A stretch of 64,000 nt of DNA from Mycobacterium europaeum. Its GTDB lineage: Bacteria; Actinomycetota; Actinomycetes; Mycobacteriales; Mycobacteriaceae. The DNA is taken from contig NZ_LQOU01000016.1 of NCBI RefSeq assembly GCF_002102155.1, positions 124,001 through 188,000 of the forward strand, in the 5' to 3' direction. Numbering within the stretch: the first letter of the stretch is position 1; each line of letters starts with the position of its first letter. This document shows positions 39,343 through 48,224 of this stretch, one piece after another. The notes below the pieces were generated by a model. That model was given only the letters and a program-made list of their open reading frames with translations. It was not told the origin of the DNA and did not search any database. The translations under genes and the position numbers were made by a program.

Positions 39343-40040
39343 CCGTCGCCCGGGGTCAGCACGACGCAACAGCGGTCCTGCCCGGGGCATAGCCGGGCGT
39401 CGGGCCCGTGCGGCGCCAGGGCATCGGCCACGCCGGTGATGAGTGCGTGGTTCATGTTGCAGGCCAGCTCGGTCTGCTCCCGGGCGAGCGCGTGGAACGG
39501 GCAGTTCGCGAGTTCGATCCGGCGGCCCACGGTGTGGGGTTCGTAGCCGTACCTGCTCAAGACCTTGGCGGCGACCCTGAGCCCGGCCGCCGCGTTGGCG
39601 GGCCGGCGCGCCGTCGCTCCGATGGTCCGTCCGTAAGCGCGCGCGACCCCGTTGAGGACCTCGACCACGGGCTCGCCCGTGCTGGCGGACTCCGCGATCG
39701 CCGTCGCCATCAGCCGCCCCGCCAATTCGTATTCGCGCTGGGGCAGACTGACGGCGATGTCGCGGCGCGCGCGGCGATACAGCTTGGATGTCCGCCCCGC
39801 ACCCGGCCCGGACCGGCCGGTCACGCGTGCGTAGTCGCTTTCCAGCAGCCCCTCGGCGGTCAACCGATCCAAGTGGAACTTGGCCTGGTGCTGGGCGACC
39901 CCGACCGCGTCGGCCGCCTGGTCGCGGCTCACCGGGGCGGATTGCGCGCACACGTATCGGTAGAGCTCGCGGCGCACCGGATCGGCGAGCGCCCCGATGC
40001 CGGCGGCGTCGCGTTCCAGGGAGTCGTCGTCCACGTTCAC
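39339..40040 (-). CDS. Second SufR-like cysteine-rich regulator
   Basis: Winged-helix regulator of 233 residues. The N-terminal HTH reads SRDQAADAVGVAQHQAKFHLDRL. The C-terminal part carries Cys180 in NCPFHALARE, Cys194 in LACNMNHAL, and Cys218, Cys224, Cys225 near the end. The first two cysteines have exactly the spacing seen in the regulator at 36909. The family includes SufR, a cluster-binding repressor. It starts with GTG and is divergent from a DoxX-like gene, with a large symmetric operator-like sequence between them. Confidence 0.82.
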   Translation of the reverse strand: MNVDDDSLERDAAGIGALADPVRRELYRYVCAQSAPVSRDQAADAVGVAQHQAKFHLDRLTAEGLLESDYARVTGRSGPGAGRTSKLYRRARRDIAVSLPQREYELAGRLMATAIAESASTGEPVVEVLNGVARAYGRTIGATARRPANAAAGLRVAAKVLSRYGYEPHTVGRRIELANCPFHALAREQTELACNMNHALITGVADALAPHGPDARLCPGQDRCCVVLTPGDG

Positions 40041-40045
40041 GCCAT

Positions 40046-40113
40046 TTCTAACGGATAAAACTCTTGACGCTACAGTCTACTGATTCTAGCGTTCAAATTA
40101 TTATCCGTTAGAA
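40046..40113. promoter_or_regulatory. Bipartite palindromic operator
   Basis: Two nested inverted repeats share one centre (40079.5). The outer arms are TTCTAACGGATAA (40046-40058) and its exact complement at 40101-40113. The inner arms are ACGCTA (40067-40072) and TAGCGT (40087-40092). The region lies between the divergent regulator and DoxX-like genes, and the right outer arm abuts the DoxX ribosome site. It is a strong candidate operator for the adjacent regulator, perhaps bound by two dimers. Confidence 0.65.
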
Positions 40114-40126
40114 GAAGGAGGCGGCC

Positions 40127-40564
40127 ATGAGCACCACTAACACGACACCCACGTTCGCGGCCCAGCTGAAGGATCCCGCGCTGTCGGCGTACTACGCACT
40201 TCGCACGGTCTTCACCGTCGCGCCCATCGCGTTCGGGCTGGACAAGTTCTTCAACGTGCTGACGTACCCACATCACTGGAGCATGTACCTGGCCCGCTGG
40301 ATCGACGACCTGGTGCCCGGCACCGCCGACCAGTGCATGCACCTGGTGGGCGTTGTCGAGATCGTGGCCGGCGTGCTGGTCGCCGTCGCCCCGCGGTTCG
40401 GCGCCTGGGTGGTCGCGGCGTGGTTGGCCGGAATCATCGTCGACCTACTCACCGGGCCGGGCTTCTACGACGTGGCGCTGCGCGACTTCGGGCTGCTGGT
40501 CGGCGCCATCGCCCTCGCCCGGCTGGCGCAGGGCGTGCACAGCGGCGCCATCGGGCGCCCATGA
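40127..40564 (+). CDS. DoxX-like membrane protein
   Basis: Membrane protein of 145 residues with four hydrophobic segments in the DoxX arrangement: PIAFGLDKFFNVLTYPHHW after the first, then VEIVAGVLVAVAP and GLLVGAIALARLA. In M. tuberculosis a DoxX protein works with superoxide dismutase in a membrane redox complex; no such partner is here. A strong GAAGGAGG ribosome site precedes the ATG. Its promoter shares the bipartite palindrome with the divergent SufR-like gene, so redox-responsive control is likely. Confidence 0.78.
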   Translation: MSTTNTTPTFAAQLKDPALSAYYALRTVFTVAPIAFGLDKFFNVLTYPHHWSMYLARWIDDLVPGTADQCMHLVGVVEIVAGVLVAVAPRFGAWVVAAWLAGIIVDLLTGPGFYDVALRDFGLLVGAIALARLAQGVHSGAIGRP

Positions 40565-40572
40565 CGGTCGGC

Positions 40573-41073
40573 TCAGACCCCGCGCAGATAGCGTTTGGCG
40601 ATGACGCGCTGGGCCACCGAGACCACCGGCCCGGCGGCCTTGCTCCACCAGGTGGCCGGCCGCGAGAACGCCGTCACCTCCGCGAACACCGCGGAGGTGA
40701 CGGGGTCATACCGGACGACGAAGCGTTCCTCGCCGGACTCCGGGTGTCCCGGCAGGGTGCCGTAGGCGAATCCGCGGATATCGGGTTCGTCGACGACATA
40801 GACCACCCGGCACGGCGCGGGCAGGAAACCCATGCGCACCACCACCACCGTGTCGACCTCGGCGACTTCGGAGCTGGGCCGCACCCGCAGGCCGGCGCCG
40901 TGCTGCATCCCCCAGCGCATGACCGCGTGGGCGGCCTGCTCGAAGCGCTGCCTGCCCGCGCCGATCTGGGTCTCGGTGTGCAGGTGACCGTAGCCGGCGG
41001 GTAGCGCGCCGGAGGCGGTCGCTCCCACCTCGGTGTACGTCAGCGGGAGGCCCTCGAGCGCTGCTAAGTCCAC
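40573..41073 (-). CDS. DUF1990 family protein
   Basis: Protein of 166 residues, the same length as M. tuberculosis Rv2616, at the equivalent place. DUF1990 features are LTYTEVGATASGALPAGYGH, VVVRMGFLPAPCRVVYVVDE, FAYGTLPGHPESGEERF and the end WWSKAAGPVVSVAQRVIAKRYL. The family has a lipocalin/START-like fold of unknown role. The GTG at 41073 was chosen to begin with the conserved N-terminus; upstream codons lie in the divergent reductase gene. Confidence 0.83.
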   Translation of the reverse strand: MDLAALEGLPLTYTEVGATASGALPAGYGHLHTETQIGAGRQRFEQAAHAVMRWGMQHGAGLRVRPSSEVAEVDTVVVVRMGFLPAPCRVVYVVDEPDIRGFAYGTLPGHPESGEERFVVRYDPVTSAVFAEVTAFSRPATWWSKAAGPVVSVAQRVIAKRYLRGV

Positions 41074-41130
41074 TTGCCCAGCTTGCCACGGCGGGATGCG
41101 CGCCGGCATTTGCGGCGTACGGTCGTAAAA

Positions 41131-42015
41131 GTGACCGCACAGAACTCGAAAACCGTTGCAGAAGCGTCCGGAACGTTCACCCTCGGTGGCGACCTGACCG
41201 TCAATCGACTCGGCTTCGGCGCCATGCGCCTGACCGGCAAGGGCGTCTGGGGACCGCCGGCCGACCGGGACGAGGCGGTCAGGGTTTTGCGGCGCGCCGT
41301 CGAACTCGGCGTGAACTTCATCGACACCGCCGACTCCTACGGCCCCTACATCGCCGAGGACATCATTCGCGAGGCGCTGCACCCTTATGACGGGCTGGTC
41401 ATCGCCACCAAGGCGGGCCTGCTGCGCACCGGACCGGATGTCTGGATCCCGCTGGGCAACCCGAGCTATCTGCGCCAGGAATGCGAGATGAGCCTGCGCC
41501 GCCTGGGCGTCGACACGATCGACCTGTTCCAGCTGCACCGCATCGACCGCGACTTCCCGCTGGCCGACCAGGTGGGCGAGCTGCTGGCGCTGAAGAACGA
41601 GGGCAAGATCCGCCACATCGGCCTGTCGGAGGTCAACGTCGACCAACTCGCGGAGGCCCAGCGGATCACCGAGATCGTGTCGGTGCAGAACATGTACAAC
41701 CTGTCCGCCCGCGGCGCCGAACCGCTGCTGGACGCCGCGACCGAGCAGGGCATCGGCTTCATCCCGTGGTTCCCCCTGGCGGCCGGGCCGCTGGCCGCCG
41801 CCGACGGCCCGCTGCAGCGCATCGCCGGCGAGCACCACGCGAGCCCGTCGCAACTGGCGCTGGCCTGGTTGCTGAAGCGGTCGCCGGTGATGCTGCCGAT
41901 CCCGGGCACCTCGAAGGTGGCGCACCTGGAGGAGAACGTCGCCGCCGCCGAGATCACGCTGTCCGACGAGGAGTTCGAAACCCTGTCCGCGGCCGGGGCT
42001 CAACAGACGGTCTGA
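41131..42015 (+). CDS. Aldo/keto reductase
   Basis: NADPH-dependent aldo/keto reductase of 294 residues. The catalytic tetrad can be seen: Asp in NFIDTADSYG with Tyr, Lys in VIATKAGL, and a later His in FQLHRID. The cofactor region near the end reads MLPIPGTSKVAHLEENVAA. The GTG at 41131 begins the protein close to the family N-terminus (LGGDLTVNRLGFGAMRL); extra in-frame codons back to 41074 would abut the divergent DUF1990 gene. The substrate is unknown. Confidence 0.87.
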   Translation: MTAQNSKTVAEASGTFTLGGDLTVNRLGFGAMRLTGKGVWGPPADRDEAVRVLRRAVELGVNFIDTADSYGPYIAEDIIREALHPYDGLVIATKAGLLRTGPDVWIPLGNPSYLRQECEMSLRRLGVDTIDLFQLHRIDRDFPLADQVGELLALKNEGKIRHIGLSEVNVDQLAEAQRITEIVSVQNMYNLSARGAEPLLDAATEQGIGFIPWFPLAAGPLAAADGPLQRIAGEHHASPSQLALAWLLKRSPVMLPIPGTSKVAHLEENVAAAEITLSDEEFETLSAAGAQQTV

Positions 42016-42108
42016 CCGTCACTTGGCCCGCGAAACTGTATTCCACGACACGTTTCGCGGGTCGGCCCGTCCGTAGTTGCAGTCTCGCGGCCCGGATACG
42101 GTGTCCGG

Positions 42109-42732
42109 ATGACCAGCGAACGGGCCGGGCATCCCGGCGGTGGGTTCAACCCGCCGGAGCCGACGACCAAGGGCGGCCCCGACTACGGCAGGTTCATCGA
42201 CGCCGTGCGCACCCTGCAGGACCACGCCCGCGCCGTCGACGCGCCCGACGCGGTGATCACCGAGGCCGCCGACCTGCTGGACAAGGTGTCGGCGCTGCTG
42301 AGCCCGTTCGACGCCGACGAATGGGAGTCCCCGTCGGGCCGCCGGATGGACCTGCCGATGCGCGGCAACATCCTGAGCGTGCCCATGAAGGCCCGCAAGA
42401 CCGACGACGGCCGCATCCAGGGCACGGCCCGGTTCGCCCGGTTCCACCTGGGCCGCAACGGCGCCGTGCACGGGGGATGCCTGGGACTGCTGTTCGACAG
42501 CGTGCTCGGGCTGACGTCCGCGGTGCTCACCGGGGGCCCCTACCAGCGCACCGCCTACCTGAAGATCGACTACCGGCACATCGTGCCGATCGAGAAGGAA
42601 TTGCGGTTCGACGCCGGCGTCGACCGGGTGGACGGGCGCAAGATCTTCGTGTCCGGCCGGTTGACGGACGGCGACACGCTGCTGACCGAAGCCGACGCCC
42701 TGTTCGTGCGGCTCAAGCCCGGTCAGCCCTGA
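42109..42732 (+). CDS. PaaI-type hotdog thioesterase
   Basis: Protein of 207 residues with a C-terminal hotdog domain (about 100-205). The signature RNGAVHGGCLGLLFDSVLG supplies the glycine-rich helix and the acidic residue, followed by YLKIDYRHIVPIEKELRF. These enzymes hydrolyse acyl-CoA thioesters. The N-terminal 95 residues are helical and charged and may be a lid or partner-binding part. It is 128 bp upstream of thrS on the same strand and probably has its own promoter. Confidence 0.78.
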   Translation: MTSERAGHPGGGFNPPEPTTKGGPDYGRFIDAVRTLQDHARAVDAPDAVITEAADLLDKVSALLSPFDADEWESPSGRRMDLPMRGNILSVPMKARKTDDGRIQGTARFARFHLGRNGAVHGGCLGLLFDSVLGLTSAVLTGGPYQRTAYLKIDYRHIVPIEKELRFDAGVDRVDGRKIFVSGRLTDGDTLLTEADALFVRLKPGQP

Positions 42733-42860
42733 CGGCCCCGCCGTCGGCGCCGGGCCGGTAATGGCTTGAGCCCTGGCTCGCCCGCCCCGATAGCATGGCA
42801 ACGACTAATCACGGATCGTTAGTCACCCCCCGAACGACTGAGCCCTGGAGACCCAACGCG

Positions 42861-44948
42861 ATGAGCGCCCCCGCAAACCGATCGCCGCAGGCCGACGGCG
42901 CCGACCCGCAGGCCCCGATCCGGGTGCCCGCCGGGACCACGGCGGCCGCCGCGGTGCGCGAGGCGGGGCTTCCGGGCCGGGGGGCGCCCGACGCGATCGT
43001 GGTGGTGCGCGACGCCGCCGGCAAGCTGCGCGACCTGAGCTGGGTGCCCGACGCCGACGTCGACGTCGTGCCCGTCGCCGCCAACACCGACGAGGGCCGC
43101 AGCGTCATCCGGCATTCGGCCGCGCACGTGCTGGCCCAGGCCGTCCAGGAGATGTTCCCGCAAGCCAAGTTGGGGATCGGCCCGCCGATCATCGACGGCT
43201 TCTACTACGACTTCGACGTGGCGGAGCCGTTCACCCCGGAGGACCTGGCGGCGCTGGAGAAGCGGATGCGTCAGATCGTCAAGGACGGGCAGCTGTTCGA
43301 GCGCCGCGTCTACGAGTCCAAGGACCAGGCCCGCGCGGAGTTGGCGAACGAGCCCTACAAGCTCGAACTGGTGGACGACAAGTCCGTCGGAACCGAGCAC
43401 ATGGCCGAAATAATGGAGGTCGGCGGCGACGAGCTCACCGCCTACGACAACCTCAATCCCCGCACGCGGCAACGGGTTTGGGGCGACCTGTGCCGCGGGC
43501 CGCACATCCCGACCACCAAGCACATCCCGGCGTTCAAGCTGACCCGAAGCTCCGCCGCCTACTGGCGGGGTGACCAGAAGAACGCCAGCCTGCAACGCAT
43601 CTACGGCACCGCGTGGGAGTCGCAGGAGGCGCTGGACCGACACCTCGAGCTGCTCGCGGAGGCGCAACGCCGCGACCACCGCAAGCTGGGCACCGAGCTG
43701 GACCTGTTCAGCTTCCCCGACGAGATCGGTTCGGGGCTGGCTGTTTTCCACCCCAAGGGCGGCATCATCCGGCGGGAGCTGGAGGAGTACTCGCGGCGCA
43801 AGCACGAGCAGGCGGGCTACGAATTCGTCAACACCCCGCACATCACCAAGGAGCAGCTCTACGTCACCTCTGGGCACCTGGAGTGGTACGCCGACGGCAT
43901 GTACCCGCCGATGCACCTCGACGCGGAATTCAACGATGACGGCACGGTGCGCAAGCCTGGCCAGGACTACTACTTAAAGCCGATGAACTGCCCGATGCAC
44001 CACCTGATCTATCGGTCGCGGGGCCGGTCTTATCGCGAGCTTCCGTTGCGGCTCTTCGAGTTCGGCAGCGTGTACCGCTACGAGAAGTCGGGCGTGATTC
44101 ACGGGCTGACCCGGGTACGCGGAATGACCCAGGACGACGCGCACATCTATTGCACACTCGAGCAGATGCGCGACGAGCTCACTTCGGTGCTGCGTTTCGT
44201 GCTCGATCTGCTCAGCGACTACGGCCTCAACGACTACTACTTGGAGCTCTCCACCAAGGACCCGGAGAAGTACGTGGGCTCCGACGATGTGTGGGAGGAG
44301 GCCACGCGGATCCTGCGTGAGGTCGGCGAGGCGTCCGGCCTGGAACTGGTGCCCGATCCGGGCGGTGCGGCGTTTTACGGCCCGAAGATCTCGGTACAGG
44401 TCAAGGACGCGCTGGGCCGCAGCTGGCAGATGTCGACGCTGCAGGTCGATTTCAACATGCCCGACCGCTTCGACCTGGAATACACCGCCGCCGACGGTTC
44501 GCGGCAGCGTCCGGTCCTGATCCACCGCGCGTTGTTCGGGTCGATCGAGCGGTTCTTCGGCATCCTCACCGAGCACTACGCGGGGGCGTTCCCGGCGTGG
44601 CTGGCGCCCGTGCAGGTGGTCGGCATCCCGGTCGCCGACGAACACCTGCCCTACCTGGAAAGCGTTGCCGCGCAGTTGAAATCGCACGGGGTGCGGGTCG
44701 AGGTGGACGGCAGCGACGATCGGATGGCCAAGAAGATCGTCCACCACACCGCCCAGAAGGTGCCGTTCATGCTGCTGGCCGGTGACCGCGACGTCCAGGC
44801 CGGGGCGGTGAGTTTCCGCTTCGGCGACCGCACGCAGATCAACGGCGTGCCCCGCGACAGTGCCGTCGACGCCATCGTGGCCTGGATCGCGGATCGCGAA
44901 AATGCGGTGCCCACAGCCGAACTGGTGAAGGTGGCCGGCGGTGAGTGA
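42861..44948 (+). CDS. thrS: Threonyl-tRNA synthetase
   Basis: Class II aminoacyl-tRNA synthetase of 695 residues (M. tuberculosis has 692). Domains in order: TGS (20-85), editing domain with [11 protein letters not shown], the catalytic core with motif 2 around [18 protein letters not shown], zinc-ligand NCPMHH, motif 3 in [15 protein letters not shown], and anticodon domain from about 595. The start MSAPANRSP at 42861 has a CTGGAGA ribosome site and matches the tubercle protein start; an in-frame ATG at 42795 lies in a leader that can form a short hairpin. It heads the thrS-PIM operon. Confidence 0.95.
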   Translation: MSAPANRSPQADGADPQAPIRVPAGTTAAAAVREAGLPGRGAPDAIVVVRDAAGKLRDLSWVPDADVDVVPVAANTDEGRSVIRHSAAHVLAQAVQEMFPQAKLGIGPPIIDGFYYDFDVAEPFTPEDLAALEKRMRQIVKDGQLFERRVYESKDQARAELANEPYKLELVDDKSVGTEHMAEIMEVGGDELTAYDNLNPRTRQRVWGDLCRGPHIPTTKHIPAFKLTRSSAAYWRGDQKNASLQRIYGTAWESQEALDRHLELLAEAQRRDHRKLGTELDLFSFPDEIGSGLAVFHPKGGIIRRELEEYSRRKHEQAGYEFVNTPHITKEQLYVTSGHLEWYADGMYPPMHLDAEFNDDGTVRKPGQDYYLKPMNCPMHHLIYRSRGRSYRELPLRLFEFGSVYRYEKSGVIHGLTRVRGMTQDDAHIYCTLEQMRDELTSVLRFVLDLLSDYGLNDYYLELSTKDPEKYVGSDDVWEEATRILREVGEASGLELVPDPGGAAFYGPKISVQVKDALGRSWQMSTLQVDFNMPDRFDLEYTAADGSRQRPVLIHRALFGSIERFFGILTEHYAGAFPAWLAPVQVVGIPVADEHLPYLESVAAQLKSHGVRVEVDGSDDRMAKKIVHHTAQKVPFMLLAGDRDVQAGAVSFRFGDRTQINGVPRDSAVDAIVAWIADRENAVPTAELVKVAGGE

Positions 44949-45516
44949 TCCCGAGGACCGCGCCGATGACACCATCCTGGACACCGGTGTCGGCCAGAGC
45001 GACCACCTGCAACGGCTGTGGACGCCGTACCGGATGACGTACCTGGCCGAAGCGCCGATGAAGCGCGGCCCCAACTCTTCGGGCAAGACCGAGCAGCCGT
45101 TCACCGACATCCCGCAGCTGTCCGACGAGGAGGGCCTGGTGGTCGCCCGCGGCGAGCTCGTCTACGCCGTCCTCAACCTCTACCCCTACAACCCGGGGCA
45201 CCTGATGGTCGTGCCGTACCGACGGGTGTCCGAGCTCGAGGACCTCACCGTCGACGAGAGCGCGGAACTGATGGCCTTCATCCAGAAGGCGATTCGCGTC
45301 ATCAAGAACGTGTCGCGGCCGCACGGCTTCAACGTCGGCCTGAACCTGGGCAGCTCGGCGGGCGGGTCGCTGGCCGAACACCTGCACGTGCACGTCGTGC
45401 CGCGCTGGGGCGGCGACGCCAACTTCATCACCATCATCGGCGGGTCCAAGGTGATCCCGCAGTTGCTGCGCGAGACCCGCCGGCTGCTGGCCGCGGAGTG
45501 GGCCGGCCAGCCATGA
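44941..45516 (+). CDS. HIT-family diadenosine tetraphosphate phosphorylase
   Basis: Histidine-triad protein of 191 residues with the active site [16 protein letters not shown] and the core [16 protein letters not shown]. tuberculosis Rv2613c, at the same place after thrS, is an Ap4A phosphorylase of 195 residues. Ap4A is a by-product of aminoacyl-tRNA synthetases, so the coupling to thrS (8-bp overlap, GTG start) makes sense. The next gene, pgsA, begins 13 bp on. Confidence 0.9.
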   Translation: MSDPEDRADDTILDTGVGQSDHLQRLWTPYRMTYLAEAPMKRGPNSSGKTEQPFTDIPQLSDEEGLVVARGELVYAVLNLYPYNPGHLMVVPYRRVSELEDLTVDESAELMAFIQKAIRVIKNVSRPHGFNVGLNLGSSAGGSLAEHLHVHVVPRWGGDANFITIIGGSKVIPQLLRETRRLLAAEWAGQP

Positions 45517-45529
45517 GCCTCGAGCGCAC

Positions 45530-46162
45530 ATGAGTAAGGTGCCGTTCCTGTCGCGAGCGGCGTTCGCGCGGCTCACCACGCCGACCGCCCGGGCATGCCT
45601 GCGGATCGGGCTGACACCGGACGCGGTCACCGTTCTGGGCAGCACCGGATCCGTGGCGGGGGCGCTCACGCTCTTCCCGATGGGCAAGCTGTTCGCCGGT
45701 GGCTGCGTGGTGTGGTTCTTCGTGCTGTTCGACATGCTCGACGGCGCCATGGCCCGCGAGCGTGGGGGCGGCACCCGTTTCGGGGCCGTGCTGGACGCCA
45801 CGTGCGACCGGGTCAGCGACGGGGCGGTGTTCTGCGGGCTGGCGTGGTGGGCCGCCTTCGGGCTGCACGACAAGCTGTTGGCGGTGGCGACGCTGATCTG
45901 CCTCGTCACGTCGCAGGTGATCTCCTACATCAAGGCCCGGGCCGAGGCCAGCGGGCTGCGCGGCGACGGCGGCCTCATCGAACGGCCGGAACGGCTGATC
46001 ATCGTGCTGGTCGGCGCCGGGGTGTCCGACTTCCCGTTCGTGGCCTGGCCGCCCGCGCTGCCGGTGGCGATGTGGCTGCTGGCGGCGGCCAGCGTGCTCA
46101 CCTGCGTGCAGCGGCTGCACACGGTGCGGACCTCGCCCGGCGCGACGGAGCGCATGCCGTGA
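45530..46162 (+). CDS. pgsA1: Phosphatidylinositol phosphate synthase
   Basis: CDP-alcohol phosphatidyltransferase of 210 residues and about six membrane helices. The catalytic signature DMLDGAMARERGGG followed by TRFGAVLDATCDRVSD has the required DGxxAR...G...D...D spacing. It joins CDP-diacylglycerol to inositol-1-phosphate, the first step toward PI and PIMs, at the cytoplasmic membrane. The neighbours PIM acyltransferase and pimA confirm this role. The stop overlaps the next gene by 4 bp. Confidence 0.93.
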   Translation: MSKVPFLSRAAFARLTTPTARACLRIGLTPDAVTVLGSTGSVAGALTLFPMGKLFAGGCVVWFFVLFDMLDGAMARERGGGTRFGAVLDATCDRVSDGAVFCGLAWWAAFGLHDKLLAVATLICLVTSQVISYIKARAEASGLRGDGGLIERPERLIIVLVGAGVSDFPFVAWPPALPVAMWLLAAASVLTCVQRLHTVRTSPGATERMP

Positions 46163-47100
46163 TCCCGGGCACGAACCTGATCAGCGCGCCCCGCCGGATG
46201 GTGTCCGGCACCGCGGCCGACTGGACGTACGCGGCCGGGTGGATGGCGGTGCGGGCGATGCCGGAATTCGCGGCGCGCACCGCGTTCGCCACGGGGGCAC
46301 GCTATGCGGCCCGCCACGGCGGCCCCGAGCAGCTGCGCAAGAACCTGGCCCGCGTCATCGGCGTGCCGCCGGCCGAGGTGCCCGACGCGCTGATGCGGGC
46401 CTCGCTGGCGTCCTACGCCCGCTACTGGCGTGAGGCGTTCCGCCTGCCCACGGTCGACCACCGCAGGCTCGCCAGGGAAATCGACGATTCGGTCCTCGGC
46501 CAAGACAACCTGGACGGGGCGCTGGCCGCGGGCCGCGGCGTTGTCCTGGCGCTGCCGCACAGCGGCAACTGGGACGTGAATGGGGTGTGGCTGGCGCAGA
46601 CCCGCGGCACCTTCACCACCGTCGCCGAGCGGCTCAAACCCGAGTCGCTGTACCGGCGTTTCATCGCCTACCGCGAACGCCTCGGCTTCGAGGTGCTGCC
46701 GCTGTCCGGCGGCGAACGGCCACCCTTCGAGGTGCTGTGCGAGCGGTTGCGCGGCAACGGGGTGGTGTGCCTGATGGCCGAACGCGACCTGACCCGCACC
46801 GGCGTCGAGGTCGACTTCTTCGGCGAACCCACCCGGATGCCCGCCGGGCCGGCCAAGCTGGCGATCGAGACGGGCGCGGCGCTGCTGCCCGCGCACTGCT
46901 GGTTCGAGGGCGACGGGTGGGGCTGCAACATGCAGCCGCCGCTGGATTGCGGCAGCGGCGACGTCGTGGCCATCACCCAGGCGCTGGCCGACCGGTTCGC
47001 CACGAACATCGCCGCCCACCCCGAGGACTGGCACATGCTGCAACCCCAGTGGCTGACCGACCTGTCCGACGCTAAACAGGCGCGCCTCCGGGAGACCTGA
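46159..47100 (+). CDS. PIM acyltransferase (Rv2611c/PatA type)
   Basis: Lysophospholipid-acyltransferase-like enzyme of 313 residues (tubercle PatA 316). The catalytic pair is in LPHSGNWDVN (His and Asp), and a conserved acidic/Arg site is MAERDLTRTG. It transfers palmitate to the mannose that PimA adds to PI. A hydrophobic N-terminal third gives membrane association. The GTG at 46159 overlaps pgsA and its stop overlaps pimA by one base (TGATG). I leave the symbol empty to avoid confusion with the Pat acetyltransferase. Confidence 0.92.
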   Translation: MIPGTNLISAPRRMVSGTAADWTYAAGWMAVRAMPEFAARTAFATGARYAARHGGPEQLRKNLARVIGVPPAEVPDALMRASLASYARYWREAFRLPTVDHRRLAREIDDSVLGQDNLDGALAAGRGVVLALPHSGNWDVNGVWLAQTRGTFTTVAERLKPESLYRRFIAYRERLGFEVLPLSGGERPPFEVLCERLRGNGVVCLMAERDLTRTGVEVDFFGEPTRMPAGPAKLAIETGAALLPAHCWFEGDGWGCNMQPPLDCGSGDVVAITQALADRFATNIAAHPEDWHMLQPQWLTDLSDAKQARLRET

Positions 47101-48224
47101 TGCGCATCGGGATGGTCTGCCCCTACTCGTTCGACGTGCCCGGCGGGGTGCAGTCGCACGTCCTGCAGCTGGCCGAGGTGATGCGTCGGCGCGGGCACGA
47201 GGTGAGCGTGCTGGCGCCGGCGTCGCCGCACGCGGTGCTGCCCGACTACGTCGTCTCCGCGGGCAAGGCCGTCCCCATTCCGTACAACGGCTCGGTGGCC
47301 CGGCTGCGGTTCGGTCCCGCGACGCACCGCAAGGTGAAAAAGTGGCTTGTCGAGGGCGATTTCGACGTCCTGCACCTGCACGAGCCCAACGCGCCGAGCC
47401 TGTCGATGCTGGCCCTCAACATCGCGGAGGGACCCATCGTCGCGACGTTTCACACCTCGACCACCAAGTCGCTGACGTTGACCGTCTTCCAGGGCATCCT
47501 GCGGCCGATGCACGAAAAGATCGTCGGCCGGATCGCGGTCTCCGACCTGGCCCGGCGCTGGCAGATGGAGGCCCTGGGCACCGACGCGGTCGAGATCCCC
47601 AACGGGGTCGACGTCGACTCGTTCGCCTCCGCGCCGCTACTGGACGGCTACCCGCGGCCCGGCAAGACGGTGCTGTTCCTCGGCCGCTACGACGAGCCGC
47701 GCAAGGGGATGTCGGTCCTGCTCGATGCGCTGCCCGGGGTGGTTCGGCGCTTCGGCGATGTGCAACTGCTCATCGTCGGCCGCGGCGATGAAGACGAATT
47801 ACGCGGCCAGGCAGGCGAATTGGTGAAGCACATGCGCTTCTTGGGTCAGGTCGACGATGCCGGCAAGGCGTCGGCGATGCGCAGCGCCGACGTCTACTGC
47901 GCGCCCCACGTCGGAGGCGAGAGCTTCGGCATCGTCCTGGTCGAGGCCATGGCCGCCGGCACCGCGGTGGTGGCCAGCGACCTGGACGCCTTCCGGCGGG
48001 TGCTGCTCGACGGCGAGGTGGGGTGCCTGGTGCCCGTCGGCGACAGCGCTGCGCTCGCGGACGCGCTGGTTTCGGTGCTAGAAAACGATGTGCTGCGCGA
48101 ACGCTTTGTGGCCGCCGGTTCGATGGCCGTCCAGCGCTACGACTGGTCGGTGGTGGCCAGCCAGATCATGCGGGTCTACGAGACGGTCGCCGCGTCCGGC
48201 GCCAAAGTCGAGGTGGCCGGCTGA
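47100..48224 (+). CDS. pimA: Phosphatidylinositol alpha-mannosyltransferase
   Basis: GT4-family glycosyltransferase of 374 residues. The N-terminal MRIGMVCPYSFDVPGGVQSH provides the glycine loop, FHTSTTKS carries the catalytic His, and GGESFGIVLVEAMAAG holds the nucleotide-sugar Glu. It moves mannose from GDP-mannose to PI at the inner leaflet, starting PIM, LM and LAM synthesis. Order and length agree with M. tuberculosis PimA. It is coupled by single-base overlaps to both neighbours. Confidence 0.95.
   Translation: MRIGMVCPYSFDVPGGVQSHVLQLAEVMRRRGHEVSVLAPASPHAVLPDYVVSAGKAVPIPYNGSVARLRFGPATHRKVKKWLVEGDFDVLHLHEPNAPSLSMLALNIAEGPIVATFHTSTTKSLTLTVFQGILRPMHEKIVGRIAVSDLARRWQMEALGTDAVEIPNGVDVDSFASAPLLDGYPRPGKTVLFLGRYDEPRKGMSVLLDALPGVVRRFGDVQLLIVGRGDEDELRGQAGELVKHMRFLGQVDDAGKASAMRSADVYCAPHVGGESFGIVLVEAMAAGTAVVASDLDAFRRVLLDGEVGCLVPVGDSAALADALVSVLENDVLRERFVAAGSMAVQRYDWSVVASQIMRVYETVAASGAKVEVAG

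Noticed and set aside
42733..42860. T-box riboswitch before thrS
   Set aside because: The region is too short and lacks a T-box core sequence and antiterminator; only a 6-bp hairpin is present.
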